NCBI GenBank assembly: GCA_009746045.1
Contig: RPFO01000248.1
Location: 92,501 to 132,500 of the forward strand
Reading direction: 5' to 3'
DNA length: 40,000 bases
Source of the DNA: Mesostigma viride
Taxonomy: Eukaryota; Streptophyta; Mesostigmatophyceae; Mesostigmatales; Mesostigmataceae
The notes under the pieces are model-generated. The model was not told where the DNA came from. It saw only the letters and a list, made by a program, of their open reading frames with translations, and made no database searches. Both the position numbers and the translations under genes were made by a program. The stretch's first letter is position 1; each line of letters opens with the position of its first letter. Shown one piece after another: positions 1-11,883 of the stretch.

Positions 1-2004
1 TCTTTTAATTTAACCCTTAAATCTCCCAACGGAGTCATGGACTGTCTAATCACCAAGAAAATGCCCTCAAATGAGGACATTTTTAAGCATGGATACCATT
101 TGTAATAACTCACACATATCAACACATCCATGGGTACGGTATGGAACCATGTTCATTTATGATATGTTCAAGAGTTGCAATGCTTAACATCCATGAAATA
201 TGATCATTGTATAATTGTTTACAATTTATGAATGCAGGGGGGTCGCTACGCGAGTGACCAAATAGCACTCAAGTCAACAATATGCCAAGAAAGAAGGCAT
301 GGCCAGGTCATGGCTGGTCCTGAAAATGCACCCAGGGTGCCCACAGCATGTCTATGTTACACCCTCGCAGTCCTAGACCCTGCAGCCTGCCAGGGGGGGC
401 ACAAAATGTAACTGGCAGCCAGGGACCATGGTGCAGGCCAAACAGCAGGTGTAAAGCTAGCTCAGTCCAAAGAGTGAAATATGAAGCAAATACTTGCCAA
501 GGTTAGGTCCATGATCGTTAGTAGAGGCTCGGCTGCCACCACGGTGCTAAACCATGATGCTGAACCCTTACGTTATATATGAAACATATACTGCAAAGAG
601 GCACAAGTTGTAACACAAGCACAATGTAAACATGACAAGCTCAAGTTTCCAAGCCAGTCTTGATCACTTGGACATGAGTTGAAGCATTAGAAACATATGG
701 GCAACATACCAGCAAGCCTTGAAAAACTTCTCAGCAACAAGGCAGTATATGTGTTGAATCAAACTACCACAACGCACAGCGACTTCTACTTGCTGCTGTT
801 TTGATAACGCAAGGCCGTTTACCTTTTCAGTGACGCAACGGGAAAAGAAAGTACTGCCCAGCAAACTTCCGTTATTCCCCGGACATAAACCTAATCAAAA
901 CCACGAAGTTGGGCATTGAAAGCAACCGGAATTATCACGTCTGCGGGAGTTACAGGTTACAATCCGCTTAACACGGTTACTTAGAACGATGCGGTTGAGA
1001 GTGACAGTCGGAACCTTGTTCTTGACGTGCGCCCAGGCCGCCAGCTGCGCGGGCCAGCTCAAGAAATATATATTAAAGGACGGTGACGCGTGGGAAGCAC
1101 CCAGCCTTGCGGCAAAAGAAAAATATGGCTCGCGCTCGCCCTGGTTTTTGCCAGGCGCGACTGCGACATCACGACGAAAAATGTACCATAACCCATACTC
1201 GCGATATCCGCAGCGCCTGGGCGGAAAAACATATTGTAAAAACGATCTGCGAACTGACCTATCATGCGATCTACGTAGCTCTCAGATTTTCTTCAACAAT
1301 GCCAAAATCCGTTCATGAACAGAATTTTCGACATATACAAAGCACCTGCACGTGAAGAATAGCATCTTCGAAAGCACTAGATGACGATCTAAAATGCTGT
1401 CTTCGTCCGGGGCAAAATAATGCCCTATAACATTCAGGCAAGCCTCGGAACTGGCACGACCCCATAGCCGCCACTCGACAAAACACTTGATTGCATTGCG
1501 ATGTTCTTGCTGTTGTAGGTACTTTTCGTCACCTCATATTTTCCAGGTACGGTCGACCCCTGTCGACCCCAGGGGCTTGGCGCGCTCAGTACCTATCCCA
1601 GTTTCGCGCCAAAACCCACCAAGTGACCCTAGGACCAAATTTGGCGCCAAAACCACGCCCCTGACCCCCCCCGTCTCAAACGAGGACTATGTCCTCAAAT
1701 GAGGACATTTGGTTTTTGGACAATGGTATTTAAATTTAATTTAATTTTTAATTTAAGGCACCATGGTCATTGAAATGTTAATTAATCTTATGAGCTAATT
1801 AGTAGTCGCGCGGCCCCGGCCGGTCCAACATGATCATGGTCAAGGTAGGAGTTGTCTAATGTGATTGGCTAATTACTACTAGGTATTGTCAAACAAACCA
1901 ATTTAATTCCAATGCCACAAATGGCTGAATTTGGAGGCACGCTGTGCTCAGCCTACCATCATAGCCAGGGCTAGGAGAATGGGTGTGACCAGGGTTTCGA
2001 CACT
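1..2004. other. No recognisable gene (intergenic)
   Basis: I find no protein family, RNA gene or complete transposon here. An 18-bp sequence, CCTCAAATGAGGACATTT, occurs twice in direct orientation (65-82 and 1693-1710); the second sits in a longer palindrome whose arms read ATGTCCTCA and TGAGGACAT. An AT-rich patch lies at about 1728-1756. A 109-codon open frame at 989-1318 starts with a hydrophobic stretch but has nothing else to support it. Confidence 0.5.
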
Positions 2005-2060
2005 TTAACCCATAGTCCGGGAATGGGTTTTTGGCATTTTAACCCATAGTCCGTAAATGG
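2005..2060 (+). repeat. Transposon end fragments (TTAA-CCCATAGTCCGG family)
   Basis: TTAA followed by CCCATAGTCCGGGAATGGG repeats the 5' end of the element at 11222-12565 for about 36 bp. It runs directly into a second TTAA plus CCCATAGTCCG at 2039-2053. These look like two stacked ends of the same piggyBac-like family, with no body attached. They may be excision or abortive-insertion remnants at a re-used TTAA target. Confidence 0.6.
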
Positions 2061-2074
2061 TATGTTATAACATA

Positions 2075-2708
2075 CAAGTAGACCCGGCGGGGGCCAAGCC
2101 CCCAACTATTTTGGACTACACAACTATTGGAGAATCCTATTCAAGCCCGGCTGCGCAGAGTCTAAATTCCCGTGGCCCGGTGCCAGTGGCCCAGTGCCCG
2201 TGGCCCGGCGCGGCGCCCGTGGCCCGGTACTGGTTAGTGGCCCGGTGGCTACTGGCTAGTGCGAGTTGTGGCCCGTTGAAATTCCTTTCGTCCCTCCGTT
2301 GCTGAATTTTTTTCCCCGTGGCTAGTTGCCCGTGGCCCGTGGCTACTACTATACTGGCTTCGCTGCGGTCCGGATAGGAATTAGTACGGTGCAAGTAGAC
2401 CCGGCGGGGGCCAAGCCCCCAACTATTTTGGACTACACAACTATTGGAGAATCCTATTCAAGCCCGGCTGCGCAGAGTCTAGCTAGATTCCCGTGGCCCG
2501 GTGCCAGTGGCCCAGTGCCCGTGGCCCGGCGCGGCGCCCGTGGCCCGGTACTGGTTAGTGGCCCGGTGGCTACTGGCTAGTGCGAGTTGTGGCCCGTTGA
2601 AATTCCTTCCGTCCCTCCGTTGCTGAATTTTTTTCCCTGTGGCTAGTTGCCCGTGGCCCGTGGCTACTACTACTGGCTTCGCTGCGGTCCGGATAGGAAT
2701 TAGTACGG
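2075..2708. repeat. Tandem duplication, two ~317-bp units
   Basis: The unit starting CAAGTAGACCCGGCGGGGGC at 2075 recurs at 2392 with only small differences (an extra CTAG near 2482, a few single-base changes). Each unit contains many copies of a GTGGCCCG-type motif and ends TAGGAATTAGTACGGTG. A degraded third copy of the unit end is seen at about 2753-2791 beyond the (TTG)n tract. Open frames across it are by-products of the repeat. Confidence 0.85.
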
Positions 2709-2716
2709 TGTACAGT

Positions 2717-2749
2717 TTTTGTTGTTGTTGTTGTTGTTGTTGTTGTTGC
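2717..2749. repeat. (TTG)n microsatellite
   Basis: About nine TTG units after a short T run. Read on the minus strand it is a (CAA)n tract downstream of the minus-strand LINE, so it could be the LINE tail, but no target-site duplication confirms that. Confidence 0.7.
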
Positions 2750-3027
2750 CAACGGTTCGCTGCGCTCCGGAGAGGAATAGTAGAGTACGGTGCTCGCTTC
2801 GCTCGCGGCTCGCTGCGCTCGCTGTGCGCTTTCAGCGCAGCTTTTTCCGGTGAAATGGGTGTTAGTTTATTTCCATATAACAGTTAAGGTGACCCAGGTA
2901 TGCCAAAAATAGCCTGAAATGCCTAGTTGTGCCTAAATTTGGGGTGCCCGCATTATTAATAAGGCGCGCCCTGCGACCATGGTAGCCATTGTACTGAAGA
3001 TATATCGTCATCCGGCATATTATTTGC

Positions 3028-6000
3028 TTAAAGTGTAAAGACCTGGTTCATGCCCATGAGTGCATGGAAGACTTCCAGTGGGCTGGGGGTGTCATTGTTA
3101 GGGCCCGGGTCCCATACTTTGTGTTGTTCCGTTGCCAGGAGCCAGTAACGACGCATGGCCAGGTTCCAAGAGGAGATAAACCGGCGAACCACGGCACCTC
3201 TCGTGTACGCGGCACGTAACGTGAATACGGTCTCGTTGCGAACTTGCCATATGGTGTGAAGCATCGTCGTGCGTAGCCATATCCATGCCATCTGGTTGGC
3301 TGTGAGGCTCGCGTCCCGTAATCCCGTGATGCCGAAAATAACCGTAGATAGTGTGACGGTGGTGGGGGGAGCTGTAATAGCCATCCACTTGGCCCATATA
3401 CCCAGCAGCCATTGCCAAACCCCTGCGAGTTGGCAGTCCAGAAATCTGTGCTCAATTGTTTCATCTGGAAAGTTGCATAAGCACGCCGCCGCGTGGGAGT
3501 ACCGGTGGTGCAATTGGGAATTGACCCCGATGGCCCGATGCATAAGCAGGTGCTGGACGTCGGTGGCCCGTTTGTCAACCAATGGGTGATCAACTGCCAA
3601 GGTAATGTTCTTGATCCAGGTGTAGCCCGGCCACTCGGGGTGCCAGCGCAGGCGACCCGGGTGCATCCTATGATTTTTATGTAGAAGTAGCCGGTATCCC
3701 CAGTCTGCCGTGTACTCGAAAAGGCACTTCGTCATGGGGTGCCGCCAGATGTGAGGACCCACCCAAATTCTAGCGGGTCTAGAGCAAGCGTGTCCAGCGC
3801 CCCTTGCCAACATGTAGCCATGTGGTGTCGCGTATCACTGTGGTGGGGTCCAGGGGTAACATGCACGCCTGTGACAGTGACCACGGGACCACTCGAATGC
3901 GGTGACATTGACATGCTGGAATGTAGGCGTACGATGTAATCAATTTGCCGAGAAGTCCTTGACCGTCGGGTGTCTCCTGGAGCAATTGTATGGTAACGCC
4001 CGTCGACGCGACCGCAACGATGCAGCCCTTATGTATGGACGTGTCGCGATCCGGGTAATAGCTCACCCATTCCCCGATTTGTAGGGGTTTGCGCGGGGTT
4101 GTCATGAGGGTATGCCATCCTGCGGGAATTGCTTGTAGAAGGTTGTCCCAAGCTGGTCGGCTGGGCATGTTTGCGATCCACGCGCTGATTTCCGTGTATG
4201 TCAGAGGCGATATCGGTCACCGTCAGCCGCGTATAAATCGATGATTCGCGTAACCGGCGGGTGGCCGTCAAAAAGCCCTCATATGGGTTGCGGCCGCTTA
4301 AAACACCAAACACATTATGCTCACTATCGCGCAGCAAATCATTGAAATATAATGGTTGGCGTGCCACCTCTTCCCGCGTGGTAGGGTGAGCAATTCTGTC
4401 CGGTTTTAGGTTCTTATAACCTTTCCACATACGTGCCCAGTACCATGATAAGCCTTTGTACGAAGTGAGCGCACATGTAAGTATTGCTGCCCCCAAGTGC
4501 CATGATGTACCATTGTGTGGGTATAGGTTGTGGCGAAAGCTTCTTGTGCCAACATACAACCAGGGTGTGCGTTTACGCCTATGAAAGCGGTTAGGATCTG
4601 TTTGGTGTACACTGACCATAAACGCCACTCCATATTATGTAAGCCCAAGCCTCCTTGAACCCATGGCATATAGGACATGTCCCGATCGATCCATCCCGGC
4701 ACCGTGTGTGTTATGATACCCTGCTGTTTCCAAACAAAATTGCTGCCGATTCGTTGGATGATCTTGGTGGTGTACTCGTTAGGTGGGTGACCTTGGCAGT
4801 AGTAGAGCACTTTGGAGAATAACATTTGGTTGGTGAGGAGGACCCTGCCCCGTAGGCTGAGACGGGGAACCGCTGCCCATCTTGATGCCGCTTGGAGCAT
4901 GCCTGTGAGTTTGCCACTGTGTGTTGTGTTGTCATACAAAAAGGTGGGGTGTTCAGCAAGACGTCCATCCATAGTGCAGCCGATAGGGCAGTTGTGTAAT
5001 AGGTGGTGACCGTCTGGCTGGACCCATGTCACAGGCAGATTAGGGAGTGATAAGCGGGGGGAGGATCCTCTCCCGATGTGCAGCCCCGTGGACTTTTGCA
5101 CGTTACACCGCTGTTGAGAGGCCATAGAGTATGTCGTGATATTCTCCATGATAGCATGCACATCGGTAGTGGAGGTACAGACATTAGTGGTGTCATCAAC
5201 ATAAGCAGTTTGGAACAAACCTCGCGGTTTACCTTGGATGGGGAAGCCCCTGATCCTGTTGTCGCGAGCGTGCAAAAAGAACAGCCCGGCATGCGCAAGA
5301 AGAAACAGGAGCGGGGACATGCAGTCGCCTTGTGGGAGTGACCTAGAGCTAGTGCCTGTGCGTGAGAAGTGCCCGTTTAGGAGTAGGGTCCATGAGAGCG
5401 ATTTAATCATACCGATGGTGACATGCGTGAAAGTGCCACCAAATCCGAAACCGCGCAATGTCTTCTCGAGGTAGTCCCAACACATGCGGTCAAAAGCTTT
5501 TTTGAAATCCCAAAATAGTATGATGCCGAGTATGTTGTGGCGCCACGCTTTTTCCACTATGTCCATAAGCATGGTAATGCTATCGTTTATGTGTAGGTTA
5601 GCGCGGAAGCCGACTTGTTCCGGACCGATTAGGTCGTCGAGTACTGTGTAAATGCGTAGTTGTAGTATTTTACTGATGATTTTGTACGCAACCGTGAGTA
5701 GTCGTATGGGACGGTAGTTTTGCCATTGAGTTTTAGACCCCTTTTTAAATATGAGGATTAGTGCGGTTTCTGCCCAGTTGCCAGGGACGATACCTGTGCG
5801 CCATACTTCGAGGACGCATTTGTAAAAGCCGGCAGAAAGGTCGGGCCAAAACTTCCTCCAAAATTCTACAGGGATGCCGTCCACGCCGGGTGCACTGCCG
5901 AGTTTGATTTTGAGCATAGCAGCCTGTGTCTCAGCTTGTGTGGGTGTCTGATCTAGTTCTTGCTGCTGCGTGGTGGTGAGGCGCCGTGGTATCGCCTGAA

Positions 6001-7370
6001 GGACTTGGTGGATAGCTTGAGGTGCTTGAGGGTGCGGTTTACTTCGGAATAGCTTCGTAAAATATTGATGACCGCTGTTTAGTATGGAATGGGTGTCGGT
6101 GTGGATGCCCTGGTCGTCGTGAATTTCTGTTATCAGCGTGTGTGTTCGTTGCTTGGGGAGGAGTGCAAAATATTCTTTATTCATTTTTTCCCCCGTTGTG
6201 TGCCACCAAAGGTTTTCCGCATCTATGGCGTTAGCGTGTCTTTCGTATCGCAGTTTGTCCAAGGCTAGCTGGGCTTGTTGCAATTTCGCCATGTCATAAG
6301 TATTGAGTGTTTGCTTAAGTTGTAGACGGTTGACAATACGTTCGTAACATCGGTATTCATGGCCTTTCTGTTGTCTGAGCTCAGCAGTGTATTTCTTGGA
6401 AAGTTGCAATACATGTTGTAGGCCGGCTTGCATCCATCGACAATGATCGGTATAGTGAGGGATGCTGGCCACCCACTCTCGCCAAAAAGCTTTTACTGAG
6501 CCGTGAATGTTTGATCCCTCAATAAGTCTCGGTTGAAGCGGGGGATACCGGGTCCCCGCGTCGGTGGGGTGTGGTGCGTTAAGGTGATAATACAAGGGTA
6601 GTGGTCCGAAAGAGTGATAGAGCGATCTACCCTAGCATGACATACAAGGTCCGCCCAAGCGTGCGTGGCATAGATTCTGTCTAGACGGCGTGTGATGCGG
6701 TGACCGTCGCGTGTTGCAAGCCAAGTGTGGTCGTTGTCCCTGGAGCGCAGTAGGTCGTGTAGGTTAAGCTCTAGTAGCTGTTCGTGAAAGGGGTTTGTAC
6801 GTGATTGAGGGTGCGCCGCCATGTCTAGATTGAAATCACCCATCAATATGACCTCCAGGCCGTGGGAAATAATGGCGTGGATCATCTGAAACATGTCTTT
6901 GAAAAAATTATGTTGTTCAGCTGGGTCGGTTGGGGCGTAAATTGAAAGAAGGTACCCCTGCTTGCTACCCCAGGTGATGTGCTGTCGTACCCAGCGGCCT
7001 TGCCATTGAGCCGCCGCCGTATCTACCGGTTGGGACCAAGTGTGGCAGGTGAGGTGTGAGGAAGCCGTTTTACGGTATTGAATCAAAGCTGTGCCCCCCT
7101 GGGTTCCTCGCGCCCAGGCCCAGCGACTCTCACTATTAGGAGCTAGTGCTCTCACTGCTTTGTTGGCCGTGACCCCGGGCCTTGAATTTTATGCTCTTGC
7201 AGGCCCAGCCAGATCTCATGGGCTGGGCCGCCGTAGCCCTGCAGTAATGATGCGAGGTGAAGGGATAATTGCTTGATACGAGTAGCATTGGGTATGCAAG
7301 TAGCGGCAGTACGTACTCCATAGCTATTGAGACCGCGCACATTCCATGAAACTATGGTGAGTTGGCTCAT
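3028..7370 (-). pseudogene. LINE ORF2 polyprotein: AP endonuclease - reverse transcriptase - zf-RVT (frameshifted)
   Basis: Six overlapping frame segments cover it: 7370-7152, 7155-6493, 6595-4406, 4628-4029, 4168-3779 and 3813-3028. The endonuclease begins with SWNVRGLN and LGLQEHK in the first segment; YAPTD, GDFN, RLDRIYAT and SDHYP follow in the second. In the 729-codon RT segment I see GSAPGVDGIP (~233-242), FKKGSKTQWQNYRPI, QVGFRANLHIND, the first catalytic Asp in FWDFKKAFD (~361-369), LPQGDCMSPLLF (~420) and the catalytic AYVDD (~464-468), where YADD is more usual in LINEs. The last segment has the CLC...HRFLDC zinc-binding pattern of zf-RVT. Five frameshifts but almost no internal stops suggest either recent decay or indel errors in the assembly. 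Confidence 0.93.
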
Positions 7371-7405
7371 GTTACGAGGTGAGTGGCGTATCAGGTAGGT
7401 CTTAC

Positions 7406-7867
7406 CTAGTCACGGTTGGCGCGGCCGCCATGTCCGTTGCGTCCGGCGTTACCACGTATGTCCATGCCGGTGTTGTGGGTGATCCCGGGAAAAGCGCAGA
7501 GAAACCACAAGCGAGGAGGAGTGTCAGTGTCGAGTGTTGGTGGGGTGCCGGAACTGAGCTGATGGGTGATGACCATGGGTTAAAGCCTCATTGCCTTGCC
7601 GTGTCTAGCAATGACGGCGGATCTCAGGGGGGGGTTTCTAGGCGATGTCGAATCGCCAGGGATGGCGCTAGTGGTTCCTCCACTAAACCGCCAGTGCATG
7701 GTAATTCCGTAACCAGGGGTTAAAGTGTGTCGTCCGCACCTGCGGTAGGGGGGTATTTGCATAATCAGGAAACCCAGCACCTGCCGGGTATGCACTGACC
7801 ATAGCTTGTACCGTCCCACGAACAGCACTTTACCCGTAATCCGACCGCAATCCGGGCTAGCCGTCAT
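7406..7867 (-). pseudogene. Possible LINE ORF1 remnant (one internal stop)
   Basis: One minus-strand frame runs from 7867 to 7406 with a single TAA at 7580-7582, and ends 35 bases before the ORF2 start at 7370. Its last ~20 residues are rich in Gly, Arg and Asn (GNAGRNGHGGRAN), as in RNA-binding tails, which fits an ORF1 position. However, the piece KLWSVHTRQVL near its start resembles RLWSVYTKQIL in ORF2 of the same LINE (near 4600-4630). The upstream part could therefore be a fragment of a related LINE instead. The function is not established. Confidence 0.35.
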
Positions 7868-8315
7868 GAGAACAATGTGGTTTGCAGGTGCCTACGTACC
7901 CACGTAAGACAGCCTGTGACCGACATGGACCGCATGGCGGCTAGCCTAAGAGGTTGCGGGCAAGAGAGAGCTCGTTAGACGCACCTTTTTACGAAGAATC
8001 CGGCGGTATCTCCCCGGCCGCGAATGGTCGAGGCTATCGCCTACTATCCTTTTCAGCGCAGCTCGCTTCGCTCGCGCTCGCTTCGCGCGTACTGTATCTG
8101 CGATATCTGCGATTCTTCCGTCGACCTCCGGAGTACCCCCTAATGGCTGATTTTTGTACCACGATTTTCTACCTAATCATCGGACCAACGGTCACGAAGC
8201 TCGCTTTACATAGGGGAAAGGACCATTTGACTCCCCGCCAAAAACGGCGCCGCGCCAGTGGCGCCGCGCCACTTCTGGCGGATGCCACGTGTCCGGTGGG
8301 TCCGGGGACACTTAG

Positions 8316-10033
8316 CTCGTCGTCTGTCCCTGGTCCTCTACGGAGGACTGAGTTGAACTCAGTCCTCTCTAGAGGACCGAGTTTTTGGGTTTCGTAGAAA
8401 ATTCGCCCCGGTCAGAATGTTTGACAAAAAAATTCTCTCAAAATTTATTCAAATACTACGTGAAAAGATCTTTCTTGGACATATTTTTGGGATTTTTTTG
8501 GATTTGGTATGCGCGGCTAACTGTACGGTCAAAGTACAGGTGGTAAGGGTACTTTTCCACGTGAAACGCGAGTTCCGGAAATGCACGACCTAGCCATGGC
8601 GGCTCGCGCCCATGCATGCAGTTTACGTTTGCGGACGAGTTAGCCGTCCAAACTCAGTAAATAGATTAAAAATGCCCTAAAGATGATATAAATCAATTTT
8701 TAGCTCGCGGGGATGCGATTTACCCGGTGTCGGCACTGTTCTTGCTGGAAAAAACTGCGATAAGGCAGGTCGACGGAATTGATTACTGCGCTTGCTTTCC
8801 GGCGCAATTTCAATGGCTGATAGGTTTCTTTCTACATTTTAACATGAATTGTATTAGAATATATTGAGTGACAGTATAGATTTGATGATCTCGACCATTC
8901 TGTCACGTCATGGTCTATGTGCCGCAAAGTGCCACTTTTGCGGGCACCGCCTGGGCCAAGGTAACGCCAGCCGTGCCAGGTAAAGCCGGATAATCGTTGC
9001 CTCTTCGTTCCTTGATGTTCGTACATGAGTTTAAGCTTGCGAGGCGTTGTCAGGTTCAAGTCTTGATGCTCTTTCTTGACCGTTGCCTGCCCCTCTCTAA
9101 AACCCCCTTTTCAGATGATGTTAGCAGGCATTTGCCTTAACCCAGTGTAGTTGTGCAGGGTTTTAGGAGCTGTGCAGGTTTAAACACCTTCATAGATGTT
9201 AGTTATTCTTTTGCTACGTTCATACTGCATGATTGTGTGGCCACGGGCTGCGTCAAGGGTGCATTCAAGCTTTTACGGGTGAGTGAAAAGTCTTGGTGAC
9301 AAACCACTGCCATCATGTGCCAGCAACTATGTTGGCCACATCATGGCAAGGCAAAAAAGTTATAGCCATATCTATTGTTGTTTGAAACAATGGAAATATG
9401 CTTAACCTACCCATTATATTGGTGGTTGACACTTATAACATAACCCTTTGTTGGTAGGTATCCAAGCCCATTCCCTACATGCATGCATAGGCTCTCACTA
9501 CATGATAAGGTATGATATACCTGAAGTATGATGATGCAAGTGTGTTGTCCTGTAATGCTTGAAGGGAAATGAGTTGATTGGGATGGTTGGTGGCCACGGT
9601 GATGTAGTATGACCGCACTTACATGCTAGCAAAGTTAGCAAAAGCCCCATTCCTCTCCTGAGGACTGAGAGTTTTTTAATTGTTTCAGGCAGTTGCAGTG
9701 GCCAAATGGAGCCCAGTTTTTTGCCACGCTTCAAGAACTATGTTGTTTACATGCCTATATTTTTTCTTCATGCACCAGGATTTGATTGAATTTTTCCCAC
9801 TCGTTCTTATCCCGAAAAATGCAAATTCGCGAGGGGCGCCCAACGTCCGTGTAATTTTCAGGTGTTCGGGTCAAGTTTTCACATATGCAGTATTTTTGCC
9901 AACAAAATGATATCTAGTACACCCCAGATCCACATCAAAACATTTGGGATGGACCCCCCACCTAGTCGCTACACGCGGTTGAAAATTGTCAACTCAGTCC
10001 TCCTGTGAGGACTGAGTTGGGACAGACGACGAG
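8316..10033. mobile_element. Inserted 1.7-kb TIR element, TSD TTAG
   Basis: The ends are perfect 15-bp inverted repeats, CTCGTCGTCTGTCCC (8316-8330) and its complement (10019-10033). Each end also carries its own subterminal palindrome built from AACTCAGTCCTC and GAGGACTGAGTT. TTAG flanks both sides (8312-8315, 10034-10037). The uninterrupted sequence in the forward copies has a single TTAG at this place. No transposase frame is seen; the interior holds the phospholipase-like fragment listed separately. The superfamily is not assigned. Confidence 0.8.
8832..9110 (-). pseudogene. Fragment with phospholipase A2-like motif (uncertain)
   Basis: A minus-strand frame of about 90 codons, opening after a TGA, reads like real protein. 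It contains FTWHGWRYLGPGG followed ~12 residues later by RHIDHDV. A Y-x-G-P-G calcium loop followed by an His-Asp pair is the signature of PLA2-like domains, including those carried by some viral capsid proteins and virus-like transposons. The spacing fits loosely, and the Tyr that normally follows the His-Asp is not evident. There is no start Met near the beginning, so it is at best a fragment or an exon. It lies inside the TTAG-flanked insertion. It could also be chance. Confidence 0.3.
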
Positions 10034-10341
10034 TTAGGGACGAAGGTGATGCATAGGTTTGGGTGTTATATTCGCCATAGCCTGGTAATTACAACGTGTA
10101 TTGAGAAAGTATCACGTGACTTTGGCGGGAAATTTTCACTCGCGCGCGCGCGTAACGAGATATGGCTGCTAGCGTGCCGTTATCAAGGAAATTTTGCGTC
10201 TCGCGGCTTGTAATGGTTCAGAATGTTGCTCAGAATAATGATGCGTGATTTTCGTAGGTCAGGGGTGGCCAGATGTATAGCATTGGTAAAATACAGGTAG
10301 GAAATTACTGCTTTCTTGGTCGTCATTACCATATGAGTAAT

Positions 10342-10774
10342 TAATTAATTAATTAATTATCAACATCACTCCGTTGGGAGTAGATGTAGCACATAGCCCT
10401 GAGAAGGGGCATATGGCTTTTAATACATTCTAGGCTACTTCATGCAAGGGTGGGAATGTAAGCTACCCCTGCTCTAGGTGCACCAGGGCACCCGCACCCT
10501 CATGGTCTATCACGCTATGCCCGGGTAAGGGGGGAGCATGCCTGTGAGGGGGAAGATCATCATGGCTATACAAAAACTAGAGCGTGGCATCTCAGCAGAG
10601 AGCAGCTCTCTGCATGGGCACAGCATTACTAAATAAAACTAGGCATCGTCTGGAGTGTGGCTCATCATAGGCACACATGTACATGACTAAAAAGGCTAGG
10701 CCTAAGCTGGTATAGTGCCTGTAGTAGGCGGGCATGTACAAGGCCACTGTCTAACTATTCTACACTACTGCTAG
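10342..10774 (-). mobile_element. Short retroposon-like insertion, 9-bp TSD, (TTAA)n tail
   Basis: The insertion splits the reversed piggyBac-like copy. ATGAGTAAT is present on both sides (10333-10341 and 10775-10783) and only once at the corresponding place in the forward copies. The left end is a (TTAA)n run, which on the minus strand would be a 3' tail, giving a SINE-like orientation. I see no tRNA-type A/B boxes and no terminal inverted repeats, so the class is inferred only from the tail and the TSD length. Confidence 0.6.
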
Positions 10775-11883
10775 ATGAGTAATGGCATGTCATATTTTGA
10801 TTTTCTTCTTATGGCCCGGCAGTCTGCGCCAGCCCAAGCACCCAGTTTTGATACGGGACATCCGCAGCAGCGTCCCTGTGAATTCGGATGCGTGTCGCGT
10901 CCGTGATCTATCACGTCCGCAATTCAGATTTTAGCGTAATTCTGACGTCCGCAGCCTTGTGCGGGTTGCTATACCGCGGCCCGGTACTGACGCCGCGGAT
11001 CTCAATTGTACTCACGCGCCAAGTCCGCTGAATTTGCTGACGGAACTTTTGGGCGGACCTGAATTTCACTGACATTCGTCACAAGGGCAGTTTGCCGAAT
11101 GCTGGTACGCAGCAAGCCGGCGAGGCACTGAGCAGATGTGCAATTTCAGGATTTCAACGTGGGATACCAGACACAAATGCAAGGAAGCCCCAGGCGGTGC
11201 CTGGCATAGCCGATAGATTAACCCATAGTCCGGGAATGGGTTTTTGGCATTTTTAGACCCCTGAAAATGGAAAAAATCATAACTCATAGGCCACAACTCC
11301 AAATACCCCCAACCAAGGTGCTAGGAGTATCTACACTTCAAGGGCTTTCAGAAAATGCAATAATATCTCAAGTCCATTCAGTGCTTTGCAAGATATTTAC
11401 TGCCAACGTTGGACAAAAGACGATCATTTTCAGGCAAGGGAAATCCCCTTAGTAGTTTACCCCTGCAGGGAGGGTTCTAAAAAATTATTCTGGGGTTGGA
11501 CAATGTCAATAGATAGTGCCACCATGCTTTCCTTGGGTCAGACCGCACGGATAGCCCATCTGACCTATATAATGCGCTCACTTACGTGTGTGGGTTACGC
11601 GCGCGTAAGCAGCCATCCATGAAATGCCACACACTTATGCATTGTATACAGCCACATAGGACTGTAAAAAGTGCTGGGAAACAAAGAAGTGCTAAACCAG
11701 CACTAACGGAATGGCATCCTCCAAAGAAACACCACAAACTGAGCAGATTTGGGGCTAATAGCACTCATACAGCAGGCATGGAAACCTGCTGCAAGAGGCA
11801 CTGATACACTCGTGTAAAATGGATGTATAAACGACAGATTCCCGTGCAAACGACATGCAAACACGTTGCCGTACCTGGCTTGA

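Larger units (their letters stand above)
2900..7870 (-). mobile_element. L1-type LINE retrotransposon, near full length, decayed
   Basis: On the minus strand the order is a possible ORF1 remnant (7867-7406), then ORF2 with AP endonuclease, reverse transcriptase and a C-terminal zf-RVT zinc-binding region ending at 3028. This layout is typical of plant and algal L1-like non-LTR elements that insert by target-primed reverse transcription. The coding part is almost continuous but lies in several frames, so this copy cannot be autonomous as given. The outer ends are estimates: I found no convincing target-site duplication, and the 3' end may reach the (CAA)n tract near 2717. Confidence 0.85.

Noticed and set aside
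989-1318. 109-codon frame with a hydrophobic N-terminus
   Set aside because: No family features; overlapping open frames in other phases; likely chance.
7954-8397. 147-codon plus-strand frame
   Set aside because: It crosses a CGCTTCGCTCG repeat and runs into the reversed transposon and its inserted TIR element, so it cannot be one ancestral gene.
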